Counted from the stretch's first letter, positions 8,469-18,465 are shown. The stretch is DNA of 64,000 bases from Streptomyces umbrinus (GCF_030817415.1 NZ_JAUSZI010000002.1:9238001-9302000), one strand, 5' to 3'. The notes: generated by a model from the sequence alone, not told the origin. Made by a program: numbers and translations.

Positions 8469-9641
8469 TCAGTCCTCCGAGGAATCGGAAGAACCGGATT
8501 CCGAGGATCCGGAGCCTGAGCCGGAACCTGATGAGCCGGAGGATTCGGAGCCCGAGGACTCGGCGTCCGAAGCGTCCTCAGTTTCCGAGGAGCCGGACGT
8601 CCCCTTCGTGCCGGACGCCCCCGACGCGTCGCCCTCGGAGGAGTCCGAGGAGTCGGATGTGTCGTCCTCGGCCGCCCCGTCCGTGGCCTCCGGCCGCTGC
8701 GGCTTCGGCGGCCGAACGCGGCCACCCGGGCCGTCCCTGAGGTACGTGGCGGGATCGCCGCTCTCCGTGGCGTGGCTGCCGGGCGGCGAAGCCGGACCGC
8801 CCCCGTCCCGTCTGCGCAGATACCGCTCGAACTCGCGGGCAATCGCCTCGCCCGACGCCTCCGGAAGCTCGGCGGTGTCCCGGGCCTCCTCCAGCGTCTG
8901 TACGTACTCCGCGACCTCGCTGTCCTCGGCGGCCAGTTGGTCCACGCCCAGCTGCCAGGCCCGCGCGTCCTCGGGCAGTTCGCCCAGCGGGATGCGCATG
9001 TCGATGAGGTCCTCGAGGCGGTTGAGGAGGGCCAGCGTGGCCTTCGGGTTCGGCGGCTGCGAGACGTAGTGCGGCACGGCGGCCCACAGCGAGACCGCCG
9101 GTACGCCCGCGTGCGTGCACGCCTCCTGGAGGATGCCGACGATGCCCGTGGGGCCCTCGTACTTGGTCTCCTCCAGGTCCATCGTGCGGGCCAGGTCCGG
9201 GTCGGACGTGACGCCGCTGACCGGGACCGGACGGGTGTGCGGGGTGTCGCCGAGCAGGGCGCCCAGGATGACGACCAGCTCGACGCCCAGCTCATGGGCG
9301 AAACCGAGCAGTTCGTTGCAGAACGAGCGCCAGCGCATCGACGGCTCGATGCCCCTCACCAGCACCAGGTCACGCGGCTTCTCGCCGCCGACCCGGACCA
9401 CCGACAACCTTGTCGTCGGCCAGGTGATCTTGCGGACTCCGCCGTCCAGCCACACGGTCGGGCGGTTCACCTGGAAGTCGTAGTAGTCCTCGGCGTCGAG
9501 CGCCGCGAACACCTCGCCCTTCCACTCCCTGTCCAGATGCGCGACCGCGGTGGAGGCGGCGTCGCCGGCGTCGTTCCAGCCCTCGAACGCGGCCACCATG
9601 ACCGGGTCGACCAGCTCGGGAACCCCCTCGAGCTCGATCAC
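8469..9641 (-). CDS. parJ: PAC2-family protein (ParJ/SCO1662-like) with acidic Ser-rich tail
   Basis: A 390-residue protein. The GTG start at 9641 has an excellent GGAAGGAGG site; the frame continues upstream to 9755 without one. The first ~290 residues match the PAC2 (proteasome assembly chaperone 2, DUF75) family, with the conserved V-A-A-F-E-G-W-N-D-A-G-D-A-A beginning and the Y-E-G-P-T-G-I-V-G-I-L loop. The last ~65 residues are almost only Ser, Gly, Asp and Glu and must be disordered and strongly acidic. By gene order (between glpD and mshC) it corresponds to S. coelicolor SCO1662, described as the ParA-interacting protein ParJ that affects ParA polymerisation during sporulation; M. tuberculosis Rv2125 is the mycobacterial relative. 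Whether it touches the 20S proteasome encoded 27 kb away is untested inference. Confidence 0.85.
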   Translation of the reverse strand: MIELEGVPELVDPVMVAAFEGWNDAGDAASTAVAHLDREWKGEVFAALDAEDYYDFQVNRPTVWLDGGVRKITWPTTRLSVVRVGGEKPRDLVLVRGIEPSMRWRSFCNELLGFAHELGVELVVILGALLGDTPHTRPVPVSGVTSDPDLARTMDLEETKYEGPTGIVGILQEACTHAGVPAVSLWAAVPHYVSQPPNPKATLALLNRLEDLIDMRIPLGELPEDARAWQLGVDQLAAEDSEVAEYVQTLEEARDTAELPEASGEAIAREFERYLRRRDGGGPASPPGSHATESGDPATYLRDGPGGRVRPPKPQRPEATDGAAEDDTSDSSDSSEGDASGASGTKGTSGSSETEDASDAESSGSESSGSSGSGSGSGSSESGSSDSSED

Positions 9642-9929
9642 CCAGTGCCTCCTTCCGACGTGCCCTCGCGTACGCCCCAACCTTACGGCTTGCGTGGGGA
9701 CCGCCCGCAGCCCCCTTGTGTGGGGGAGTGACCGCATCACTGCCCCGTTCGTCACTCCCGAACACCCCGCAGCCGTCCGAGCTGTCCCCGGCCAACTTCC
9801 ACCATGGGTCCGGACGTTGTTTCGAGGTGGCGCCCCGCGCCGGACGATCGACAGAGGTCGGATGTCCGAACCGTCCCCAGGCCCGGTGAGCCGGAGCGGA
9901 GGAGCCGGGCGCCGTCGCCGACCGGCCGG

Positions 9930-10601
9930 TCACAACGTGGAGCGCAGCCACTGTTCCACGCTCGCGATGTGCACGGTCGCCCAGGAGCGGGCGGCCTCCG
10001 CGTCGCGGTCGCGCAGGGCGCTGAGGATCGCGCGGTGCTCATGGAGGGTGCGGCTGACCGCGTCCTCCTGTGTCAGGCCGCGCCAGATACGGGCGCGGGT
10101 CGTGGGACCGGACAGGCCGTCGAGGAGGGAGCAGAGCACCGAGTTGCCCGAGGACTGGACGATGCCCCGGTGGAACTCCAGGTCGCAGGCGACGAGTTCC
10201 TCCACCGAGGGCGCACCGCCGAGCGCGTCCAGCTGGGCGGTGAGCGCGTCCAGTTGCTGCTCGCTGATCCGCAGCGCCGCCATCGCCGTCGCGGCCGGCT
10301 CCAGGATGCGGCGTACCGCGAGGAACTCCAGGACCGTGTCGTCGCGGTGGAAGTCCACGACGAAACTCAGCGCTTCGAGGAGGAGCTGCGGATCAAGGCT
10401 CGTGACGTACGTGCCGTCGCCCTGCCGCACATCCAGGATGCGGATCAGGGACAGTGCCCGCACCGCCTCCCGCAGGGAGTTGCGGGACAGGCCCAGATCG
10501 GCGGCGAGCTCGCTCTCCTTCGGAAGGCGGTCGCCGGGGCGCAGCGCGCCGGAGACGATCATTCCCTTGATCTTCTCGATCGCCTCATCGGTGACTGCCA
10601 T
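9930..10601 (-). CDS. FadR-type GntR-family transcriptional regulator
   Basis: A 223-residue regulator starting at an ATG preceded by GGGAGG. Residues about 5-65 form the GntR winged helix (L-P-K-E-S-E-L-A-A-D-L-G-L-S-R-N-S-L-R-E-A-V-R), and residues 80-215 the all-helical FCD ligand-binding domain with its Asp/His metal-site residues (D-L-E-F-H-R and H-E-H-R-A-I). It lies 97 bp downstream of the amidohydrolase in the same direction. A strong -10 (CATAAT) and overlapping palindromes in that gap (10626-10649) suggest its own autoregulated promoter. The neighbours make the purine-salvage genes upstream the likely targets, with a nucleobase or carboxylate as effector; this is inferred from position. 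Confidence 0.88.
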   Translation of the reverse strand: MAVTDEAIEKIKGMIVSGALRPGDRLPKESELAADLGLSRNSLREAVRALSLIRILDVRQGDGTYVTSLDPQLLLEALSFVVDFHRDDTVLEFLAVRRILEPAATAMAALRISEQQLDALTAQLDALGGAPSVEELVACDLEFHRGIVQSSGNSVLCSLLDGLSGPTTRARIWRGLTQEDAVSRTLHEHRAILSALRDRDAEAARSWATVHIASVEQWLRSTL

Positions 10602-10625
10602 GGCGGGCCTCCCTGTCGATCAGAT

Positions 10626-10649
10626 ATGTCGCTCAGACATCCGATGTCT
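10626..10649 (-). promoter_or_regulatory. candidate GntR operator: overlapping palindromes
   Basis: AGACATCCGATGTCT (10635-10649) is a perfect 7-1-7 palindrome. ATGTC-GCTCA-GACAT (10626-10640) overlaps it and shares the GACAT half-site. They sit 25-48 bases upstream of the GntR start, just downstream of a CATAAT -10 on the same strand, a position expected for autorepression. Confidence 0.5.
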
Positions 10650-10698
10650 CATTATGCGGCTTCCGTCGCCCCGGAGAGCCCGTCAGTGACGATCACGA

Positions 10699-12033
10699 TC
10701 ACACAAGGTCGGACGGTGACACGAGGGCCGCCAGATCCGCAAGCGCGGCGGCCTCGTCGAGCGTCGTGAGCGTACGGCCGCGCATCAGGATCCGCCCGCC
10801 GACGACCGTGTCCCGTACGTCCGAGGCGCGCGCCGAGTACGCCAGCGTCGACCACGGATCGTGGCGGGGAGCCAGATGCGGACCGCCCAGGTCCAGGACG
10901 AGAAGGTCGGCCCGCTTGCCCGCCTCCAGCGAACCCAGGTGGGCGTCGAGGCCCAGCGCGCGGGCGCCCTCGATGGTGGCCATGCGCACCGCCTGCTCGG
11001 CGCCGACCGCGGTCGGGTCGCCGGCCGCCTTGTGCACCAGGGCGGCCGTGCCCAGCGCCCGCAGGACGTCCAGCGTGTTGGAGCTGACCGCGCCGTCCGT
11101 GCCGAGGCCGACGGTCACCCCCGCGTCCAGCAGCCGGGGCACCGGGGCGATGCCGCAGCCCAGCTTGAGGTTCGACACCGGGCAGTGGGCGACCGAGGTG
11201 CCGGTCCGGGCGAGCGCCGCGATCTCGGGGCCGGTCAGGTCCACGGTGTGGGCCAGCAGCAGATCGGGGCCGAGCAGCCCGAGCGAGTCGAGCAGTTCCA
11301 CCGGACGCCTGCCGTAACGCTCCGCGACGGTCGCGACCTCAGTGGCGTTCTCCGCCGCGTGGATGTGCAGCAGCGCGCCGAACTCCCTTGCCAGCGCGGC
11401 GATTTCGGTCAGCTGGGCGGGGGAGAGGGTGTAGGTGGAGTGCGCGAAGAGCACGGGACGCGTACCGGGCCGCCGCGCTCGGCCGGCCAGGTCCTGGCGC
11501 GCCCACTCCAGCCGGTCCCCGTACGCGATGCCGTCGGGCGGGGCCGGTACGTCCATGAAGGTCGGCCCCGTGTGCAGCCGCCAGCCCGCCTCGCGCGCGA
11601 CCCGCTCGGCCGCCTCGTGGAACCAGTACATGTCGAGCGCCGAGGTCACCCCGGCCCGTACGCTCTCGGCGATCGCGACCCGGACCGCCGCCGCGACGTT
11701 CTCCGCCGACAGCAGCTCGCTCTCCCAGCGGATCACCCGCTCCAGGAAACCCTGCAGCGTCACGTCGTCGGCGCGGCCGCGCAGCAGTGTCATCGCCAGG
11801 TGGGTGTGTGCGTTGACCAGTCCCGGGAGCACCAGACAGCCGGTCGCGTCGAGGTCGTCGGCGGCCCGGTGGCGCGCCCGCAGCTCCGCGGCCGGTCCGA
11901 CCGCGAGGATCTCGCCGTCACGGACGGCCACGGCTCCGTCGGCTACGACCGTGCCGGCCCCGTCGACGGTGAGAACGTCGCCGCCATGGACCAACAGGTC
12001 GGCGCGGGCGGTCCGTTGAGCGGGAACGCTCAC
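10699..12033 (-). CDS. amidohydrolase, MTA/SAH- or nucleobase-deaminase type
   Basis: A 444-residue ATZ/TRZ-type metal-dependent hydrolase. The metal motif N-A-H-T-H-L-A-M-T-L-L-R-G-R-A-D-D closely follows that of 5'-methylthioadenosine/S-adenosylhomocysteine deaminases; further ligands are in H-I-H-A-A-E, L-L-A-H-T-V and L-G-T-D-G-A-V-S-S-N. The enzyme should deaminate an aminopurine nucleoside (or a related aminated ring) in the cytosol. Its GTG start overlaps the stop of the nucleoside phosphorylase by four bases (GTGA), so the two proteins are translationally coupled and probably sequential. A deaminase followed by an inosine-type phosphorylase is a known alternative MTA route. Guanine or 8-oxoguanine deamination is the main alternative. 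Length is usual for the family. Confidence 0.78.
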   Translation of the reverse strand: MSVPAQRTARADLLVHGGDVLTVDGAGTVVADGAVAVRDGEILAVGPAAELRARHRAADDLDATGCLVLPGLVNAHTHLAMTLLRGRADDVTLQGFLERVIRWESELLSAENVAAAVRVAIAESVRAGVTSALDMYWFHEAAERVAREAGWRLHTGPTFMDVPAPPDGIAYGDRLEWARQDLAGRARRPGTRPVLFAHSTYTLSPAQLTEIAALAREFGALLHIHAAENATEVATVAERYGRRPVELLDSLGLLGPDLLLAHTVDLTGPEIAALARTGTSVAHCPVSNLKLGCGIAPVPRLLDAGVTVGLGTDGAVSSNTLDVLRALGTAALVHKAAGDPTAVGAEQAVRMATIEGARALGLDAHLGSLEAGKRADLLVLDLGGPHLAPRHDPWSTLAYSARASDVRDTVVGGRILMRGRTLTTLDEAAALADLAALVSPSDLV

Positions 12034-12782
12034 AGCGCTTCCCCTTCCGCGAGCAGGCGCAGGGCTTCGAGGGAGACCACACTGCCGCGCTCCACGCCCG
12101 CCGCGACGACCTCGCGATGCGGGTCGTAGCCGCCGGTGGTTGTTCGGTCGACGAGTTCGTCCGCGTTCACGCCGTCGATGACAAGCACGCCACCCGCGGT
12201 CAGCCCGCGCAGGGAGGCCGTGACGAGCAGCGCCGACAGCTCCATCTCGATGGCGGCGAGCCCCGCCCCGTCGTACGAGGTCAGAGGTATCAGCCCCGGC
12301 TGGAAGGCGGCCCGCGTCCAGACGAAGCCCCGGTGGTGCGGGGCGCCCTGCTTTCGCGCCGCCCGCTGGAGCGCGAGCACCGCCTCGGGCGCGGCCACCG
12401 CCGGATACTCGGGCGGCAGCAGCTGCTGGGTCACTCCGTCGTCGCGTACGGCCGCCTCCGCTATCACCAGATCGCCGTCACGGATCCCGGGCCGCATCGC
12501 ACCTGCCGTGCCGAACCGCAGGATCGTGCGCACCCCCGCGTCGGCCAGCTCCTGGAAGAGCAGGATGGCGCCGGGCCCGCCGACACCGTGTGAGGCGACG
12601 ACGACCGGCAGCCCCTTCCAACTCCCGCTGAACACACGGTATTCACGGTGGTACGAGACCTCCTGCGCACTCTCGAGCAGCGCGGCGACGGCCGCGGCCC
12701 GCGCCGGGTCACCGACCACCACGGCGTGCGGGGGCAGCCCGGTGCGGGGCACGCGTGCGACGGGTGTCAGGTCCCGCGTCAT
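12030..12782 (-). CDS. nucleoside phosphorylase (NP-I family)
   Basis: A 250-residue phosphorylase of the PNP/UDP family. Visible landmarks are the phosphate-binding V-V-V-G-D-P-A-R-A (near residue 22), the G-V-G-G-P-G-A loop, R-F-G-T-A-G-A and the ribose-binding I-E-M-E-L-S (the family's M-E-x-E-xx). The size and motifs fit the hexameric trimer-of-dimers subgroup. It splits a purine (or uridine) nucleoside by phosphorolysis. It is the first gene of the operon with the deaminase-type amidohydrolase, which suggests a deaminated nucleoside such as methylthioinosine or inosine as substrate; this is not provable from sequence. The start is the ATG at 12782. The 130-bp upstream region also contains the glpD terminator. 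Confidence 0.82.
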   Translation of the reverse strand: MTRDLTPVARVPRTGLPPHAVVVGDPARAAAVAALLESAQEVSYHREYRVFSGSWKGLPVVVASHGVGGPGAILLFQELADAGVRTILRFGTAGAMRPGIRDGDLVIAEAAVRDDGVTQQLLPPEYPAVAAPEAVLALQRAARKQGAPHHRGFVWTRAAFQPGLIPLTSYDGAGLAAIEMELSALLVTASLRGLTAGGVLVIDGVNADELVDRTTTGGYDPHREVVAAGVERGSVVSLEALRLLAEGEAL

Positions 12783-12868
12783 GAAGCAACTCCAGTTGCT
12801 GACGGTTCGTCAATAATGCTGTGCATACTGAAGATCGTACGAAGCGGGAGGCCCGGCACGCATGCCGA

Positions 12869-12896
12869 AGGGCGGCCGCCTTGCGGCAGCCGCCCC
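12869..12896 (-). terminator. terminator downstream of glpD
   Basis: Inverted repeat GGGCGGC (12870-12876) and GCCGCCC (12889-12895) about 20 bases after the glpD stop. The stem can extend through the intervening GC-rich bases. Confidence 0.55.
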
Positions 12897-12914
12897 TCAA
12901 CTCGACGCGAACGT

Positions 12915-14540
12915 CTACTTGTTGTCGAGCAGGTCCTGCACCTTGCCCCGTACCTCGTCCGTCGCGAGGCCGCGGATCGTCAGCGTCGTACGGCGGCGCA
13001 GTACGTCGTCCGCGGTCTCGGCCCACTCGTTGTCACGCGCGTACACGACCTGCGCCCAGATCTCGGGGGCGTCCGGGTGGACGCGCTCGGCCAGCTCCGG
13101 GTTGTCGTTGGCCAGCCGCGCGATGTCGAAGGCCAGCGAGCCGTAGTGCGTGGAGAGGTGCCTGGCGGTGTCGGCGCCCATGCGCGGGCCGGGGGCCGGA
13201 CCGTCGACCAGGAGCCGGTGCGCGACCGCGCGCGGGTTGGCGACACCTGGCAGCGGCAGCTTCTTCGGCAGCTCGGAGATCGGCTCGAAGTCCTCGCCGA
13301 GCGGACGGCCCGGCAGCGACTCCAGCTTCTTCATGACGGTCCGGCCGATGTGCCGGAAGGTCGTCCACTTGCCGCCCGCGACGGACAGCATGCCGCCCCG
13401 GCCCTCGGTGACGACCGTCTCCCGCTTGGCCTTCGAGGTGTCGCCGGGACCGCCCGGCAGCACCCGCAGACCCGCGAAGGAGTACGTGATCAGGTCACGG
13501 GACAACTGCTGGTCGCGGATGGAGAACGCGGCCTCGTCGAGGATCTGGGATATGTCCTTCTCGTTGACCGAGACGTCCGCCGGGTCGCCCTCGTACGCCT
13601 CGTCGGTCGTGCCGAGCAGCAGCATGTCCTCCCAGGGGAGGGCGAAGGTGATGCGGTACTTGTCGATCGGCGTGGCCAGCGCGGCCTTCCAGGGGGAGGT
13701 GCGCTTGAGGACCAGGTGCGCGCCCTTCGACAGCCGGATGGACGGCGCCGCGTGCTCGTCCTCCATCTTCCGCAGGTGGTCGACCCACGGCCCGGTCGCG
13801 TTCAGCACGAGACGGGCCGACACGCCGAACTCCTCGCCGGAGAGCCGGTCCCTGAGCTCCGCGCCGGTGACCCGGCCCCGGGTGAAGCGCAGGCCCGTGA
13901 CCTCGGCGTGGTTGAGCACGGTGGCACCGGACTCGACGGCCCCGCGGACCGTCATCAACGCCATCCGGGAGTCGTTCATCTGGTCGTCGCCGTACACGGC
14001 CACGGCCTTGAGGTTGTCCGTACGCAGCTCGGGCACGTCCTGCGCGGCCTTCGACGGCGAGAGCAGATGCCCCACGCCGTCACCGAAGGCCGACAGGGCC
14101 GAGTACGCGAAGACACCCGCGCCCAGCTTCGCCGCGCCGTGCGGCCCGCCCTTGTACACGGGGAGGTAGAACGTGAGCGGATTCGCCAGGTGGGGGGCCA
14201 CCTGACGGGAGACCGCACGGCGCTCGAAGTGGTTCTCCGCCACCAGCTTCACCGCGCCGGTCTGCAGATAGCGCAGACCGCCGTGGAGCAGCTTGGAGGA
14301 GGCGGAGGAGGTCGCGCCGGCGAAGTCGCCGGCGTCGACCAGGGCCACCCGCAGGCCCGACTGTGCGGCATGCCAGGCGGTGGAGATGCCCAGAATCCCG
14401 CCACCGATCACCAGGAGGTCGTATGTCGCCTTGGACAACTGCTCCCGGGTCTCGGCACGGCTCACTGCCTTGAAACCGTAGGCGGCGGAGCCGTTGGCCG
14501 GGTGCGTCCCAAGAGCCGGGACACTCTGCAGGGTGGTCAT
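12915..14540 (-). CDS. glpD: glycerol-3-phosphate dehydrogenase (FAD)
   Basis: A 541-residue membrane-associated flavoenzyme that oxidises sn-glycerol-3-phosphate to dihydroxyacetone phosphate and passes electrons to quinone. The dinucleotide-binding motif V-I-G-G-G-I-L-G-I is at residues 44-52, followed by the class hallmark S-S-K-L-L-H-G-G-L-R-Y-L-Q near 82-94. The C-terminal DAO_C domain runs from about residue 420. The gene starts six bases after the glpK stop and ends the glpF-glpK-glpD series, corresponding to the gylCAB genes of S. coelicolor. Expression should follow GylR control and glycerol induction. Full length, with no sign of damage. Confidence 0.95.
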   Translation of the reverse strand: MTTLQSVPALGTHPANGSAAYGFKAVSRAETREQLSKATYDLLVIGGGILGISTAWHAAQSGLRVALVDAGDFAGATSSASSKLLHGGLRYLQTGAVKLVAENHFERRAVSRQVAPHLANPLTFYLPVYKGGPHGAAKLGAGVFAYSALSAFGDGVGHLLSPSKAAQDVPELRTDNLKAVAVYGDDQMNDSRMALMTVRGAVESGATVLNHAEVTGLRFTRGRVTGAELRDRLSGEEFGVSARLVLNATGPWVDHLRKMEDEHAAPSIRLSKGAHLVLKRTSPWKAALATPIDKYRITFALPWEDMLLLGTTDEAYEGDPADVSVNEKDISQILDEAAFSIRDQQLSRDLITYSFAGLRVLPGGPGDTSKAKRETVVTEGRGGMLSVAGGKWTTFRHIGRTVMKKLESLPGRPLGEDFEPISELPKKLPLPGVANPRAVAHRLLVDGPAPGPRMGADTARHLSTHYGSLAFDIARLANDNPELAERVHPDAPEIWAQVVYARDNEWAETADDVLRRRTTLTIRGLATDEVRGKVQDLLDNK

Positions 14541-14546
14541 TGCGAA

Positions 14547-16115
<1,569 letters not shown>

Positions 16116-16230
16116 GGTGTGCTCCTGAAAGTCCGTGGATAAGGGGCTGGCTTACGGCGTATTGCTCTCGGCTCCGAGCCGGCGTACGTCCCGTACCAGA
16201 CGTACGCCGACTCCGAGCGGTCGTACGGCT

Positions 16231-17019
16231 CTAAGCAAAAGCGACGTTGTAGAGGCCTGCGGCGATCGCTCCGCCGATCAGCGGACCGACGACCGGGATC
16301 CAGGCATAGCTCCAGTCGGACCCGCCCTTGTTGGGCAGGGGCAGGAGGGCGTGCACGATACGCGGGCCGAGGTCACGGGCCGGGTTGATGGCGTACCCCG
16401 TCGGACCACCGAGGGAGAGGCCGATGCTGACGACCACGAGGGCGGTGATCAGCGCGCCCAGGGTGCCGAGACCCTTGCCGCTGTCGTTGAGCCCCTGCGT
16501 GAGGATCGCGAGCACCAGCACGACCGTGCCGATGATCTCCGTGGCGAGGTTCTGCCACGCGACCCGGACCTCCGGGCCGGTGGAGAAGATGCCGAGCACC
16601 GGGCCGGCCTTGGCCTCCCGGGCCTCCACGGACTTGGTGTCCTGTGCGCCGGGACCGCCCACGATCTCGCGGTCGGTGAGGTGCGCGTGGAACTGCCCGT
16701 AGTAGGCGACCCATACCAGCGCCGCGCCGATCATGGCGCCGAGGAGCTGGCCCGACCAGTAGGTCAGGACATTGCTCCAGGCGTCGTCCTTGATGGCGAT
16801 CGCGAGGGTCACGGCCGGGTTCAGATGAGCACCGGAGAGAGGCGCCGAGGTGTACACGGCGGTCAGTACCGCGAAGCCCCACCCGAAGGTGATGGCGAGC
16901 CACCCGGCGTTGCGTGCCTTGGAGGCCTTCAGCGTGACGGCGGCACAGACACCGCCGCCGAGCAGGATGAGTATGGCGGTACCGATGGTCTCGCCGATGA
17001 AGATGTCGGAGCTGGACAC
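16231..17019 (-). CDS. glpF: glycerol uptake facilitator (aquaglyceroporin)
   Basis: A 262-residue MIP-family channel for passive glycerol entry. Both pore-forming NPA boxes are intact: L-N-P-A-V in the first half (near residue 66) and I-N-P-A-R-D in the second (near 210). Six hydrophobic helices are evident. The loop between the halves is longer than in E. coli GlpF and includes a charged stretch (D-R-E-I-V-G-G). It is the promoter-proximal gene of the operon; upstream lie a candidate GylR operator at 17144-17159 and a second partial copy at 17207. The start ATG at 17019 is supported by GGAGTCGC just upstream. Confidence 0.94.
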   Translation of the reverse strand: MSSSDIFIGETIGTAILILLGGGVCAAVTLKASKARNAGWLAITFGWGFAVLTAVYTSAPLSGAHLNPAVTLAIAIKDDAWSNVLTYWSGQLLGAMIGAALVWVAYYGQFHAHLTDREIVGGPGAQDTKSVEAREAKAGPVLGIFSTGPEVRVAWQNLATEIIGTVVLVLAILTQGLNDSGKGLGTLGALITALVVVSIGLSLGGPTGYAINPARDLGPRIVHALLPLPNKGGSDWSYAWIPVVGPLIGGAIAAGLYNVAFA

Positions 17020-17143
17020 CCGCGACTCCTTTGTCCTTCGTCCAGGGGAAGCCGAACCCCGGGTCCCTCCGGTGGTTCGCGACCTCAGGTGAGGTCGTTG
17101 CGGCCCTTGGCGTTGTCACACTCTAACGCTTATTGCCGGTAGG

Positions 17144-17159
17144 TGTTCGACAATGCCGA
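17144..17159 (-). promoter_or_regulatory. candidate GylR operator upstream of glpF
   Basis: TGTTCGACAATGCCGA matches, with one difference, the sequence upstream of gylR itself (reverse strand of 18191-18206). It lies about 125 bases before the glpF start. A degenerate copy, TTTTCGACAACGGA on the reverse strand of 17207-17220, is about 50 bases further upstream. Confidence 0.6.
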
Positions 17160-17315
17160 CCGATGGACGCGAGTCTCGCTCTCCCGTTACCACCCCGTCA
17201 AGGCTTCCGTTGTCGAAAACGCGATCGTTATTCATTGCTGTGAAACATCGATCTTGGGAAGGCCGCGTACCGCGTGCGAGCTGGCACGTTCCGTGGTCGC
17301 GAGGGCATGGCAAAG

Positions 17316-17345
17316 GGCCGGTACGTCGTCGACGTACCGGCCTTG
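17316..17345 (-). terminator. gylR terminator
   Basis: Perfect 13-1-13 inverted repeat from 17316 to 17342, about 28 bases after the gylR stop in the direction of transcription, with a short T-run beyond. It separates gylR from the glp operon promoter. Confidence 0.75.
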
Positions 17346-17370
17346 TTTCCGTCCGAAGTGCCCGCGAACC

Positions 17371-18135
17371 TCAGAACCGCCCGGCACCCAGATCCCGGGA
17401 CACGGCGCGGGCGCAGTCCCGGACCGCCGCGATCAGCTCGGGGCGCAGCTCGCCGTCCTTGCAGACGCGCTCCACCGCCCCCGTGACGCCCACCGCGCCG
17501 ACCGGCATCCGCCGCTGGTTGTGAATGGGCGCGGCCACCGAGGCCACGCCCGTCCAGGTCTCCTCGACATCGGCCGCGTACCCGCGCGCGCGTGTGAGGT
17601 CGAGGACGGTCTCGAACGCGTCCGCCGCGCTTACCGTGCGGACCGTGAACTCCTTGCGCTCGGCCTCCAGGACCTCGCTGTGCGCCACCGGGTCGTAGGC
17701 CGACAGGACCTTGCCCAGCGCCGTGGAGTGCAGCGGCTGCATGGCCCCGACCTCCAGCACCTGCCGGCTGTCGTCGGGCCGGAACACGTGGTGCACGATC
17801 AGTACGCCCTGCTGGTGCAGGACCCCCAGATAGACGCTCTCGCCGCTCGACCGGGCCAGGTCGTCCGTCCACACCAGGGCGCGCGCCCGCAGCTCGTGCA
17901 CGTCGAGATACGTGGTGCCCAGGCGCAGCAGTTCGGCGCCCAGCTGGTAGCGCCCGGACGCCGCGTCCTGCTCGACGAAGCCCTCCTGCTGCAGCGTGCG
18001 CAGAATGCCATGGGCCGTACCCTTGGCCAGGCCGAGCGACGAGGCGATGTCCGACAGGCCGAGCCGTCGCTCGCCGCCCGCGAGCAGCCGCAGCATCGCG
18101 GCCGCCCGTTCGAGCGACTGGATGTTCCGTGCCAT
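17371..18135 (-). CDS. gylR: IclR-family glycerol operon regulator GylR
   Basis: A 254-residue IclR-type repressor. The ATG at 18135 (MARNIQSLERAAAML) is preceded by GGAGGGCAGG; the open frame beyond it has no function. The winged helix-turn-helix occupies residues 5-70 (L-S-D-I-A-S-S-L-G-L-A-K-G-T-A-H-G-I-L-R-T-L) and the effector-binding domain residues 80-250. In S. coelicolor the orthologue represses itself and the gylCABX operon until glycerol or glycerol-3-phosphate is present. Here matching operator candidates occur upstream of both gylR and glpF. The gene precedes glpF in the same direction with a terminator between. Confidence 0.93.
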   Translation of the reverse strand: MARNIQSLERAAAMLRLLAGGERRLGLSDIASSLGLAKGTAHGILRTLQQEGFVEQDAASGRYQLGAELLRLGTTYLDVHELRARALVWTDDLARSSGESVYLGVLHQQGVLIVHHVFRPDDSRQVLEVGAMQPLHSTALGKVLSAYDPVAHSEVLEAERKEFTVRTVSAADAFETVLDLTRARGYAADVEETWTGVASVAAPIHNQRRMPVGAVGVTGAVERVCKDGELRPELIAAVRDCARAVSRDLGAGRF

Positions 18136-18465
18136 CGCCGTCCTGCCCTCCGTCCCCTTGGACCGTCGGTCGGCGCTTCGCTGCCACCGTTCGGCAATGT
18201 CGAACACTACCGGTCGTCGTCGACGTCCGGCTAATGGGTGGGCGGGATGAGTTGCAGTGGTGTGTTGCGGCCGCAACACCCCCGGTGCCGACCGGCCGCA
18301 TCCCCACCACAAACCACGTGATCCCCACCGCAGGTCGCGTGTGTGTCGCCCGTCCGCCCCGTGGACTCACCTGACCCGGCGCGCCGCCGCGGGCTACCCT
18401 TGCGGCGTGCGCCTTCCATGAGAAGCGCAAAGCCGACAGCCGTCGCACTTCAGGGAGCATCTTCC
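18136..18465. other. divergent region between gylR and metH
   Basis: About 330 bp. Near gylR it holds the operator-like repeat (18189-18206). The metH side contains CTACCCT near 18394 and a GC-rich leader of about 60 bases with CAGGGAG before the ATG. I looked for a cobalamin-riboswitch B12 box and for a SAM or SAH aptamer and recognised none. Confidence 0.4.
18189..18206 (-). promoter_or_regulatory. candidate GylR operator upstream of gylR
   Basis: GTTCGGCAATGTCGAAC (18189-18205) is an imperfect palindrome with GTTCG/CGAAC arms around a 7-base centre. Its reverse strand matches the glpF-upstream site at 17144-17159 in 15 of 16 positions. It lies 54-71 bases upstream of the gylR start. Confidence 0.6.

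Larger units (their letters stand above)
17020..17370. other. glp operon promoter/operator region and gylR terminator
   Basis: Roughly 350 bp between the glpF start and the gylR stop on the same strand. It contains the gylR terminator (17316-17345), a 16-base candidate operator (17144-17159) and a partial repeat of it (17207-17220). The rest is locally AT-rich (17120-17250), as expected for a regulated promoter. No gene. Confidence 0.6.

Noticed and set aside
8400..8620. Ser/Asp/Glu/Gly-rich tail of the PAC2 protein as a possible frameshift artefact
   Set aside because: The stop and composition are continuous in the same frame as the conserved domain and GC skew by codon position stays consistent; disordered acidic tails are plausible.
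18340..18465. Cobalamin or SAM riboswitch in front of metH
   Set aside because: No B12 box or recognisable aptamer core could be found in the short GC-rich leader.
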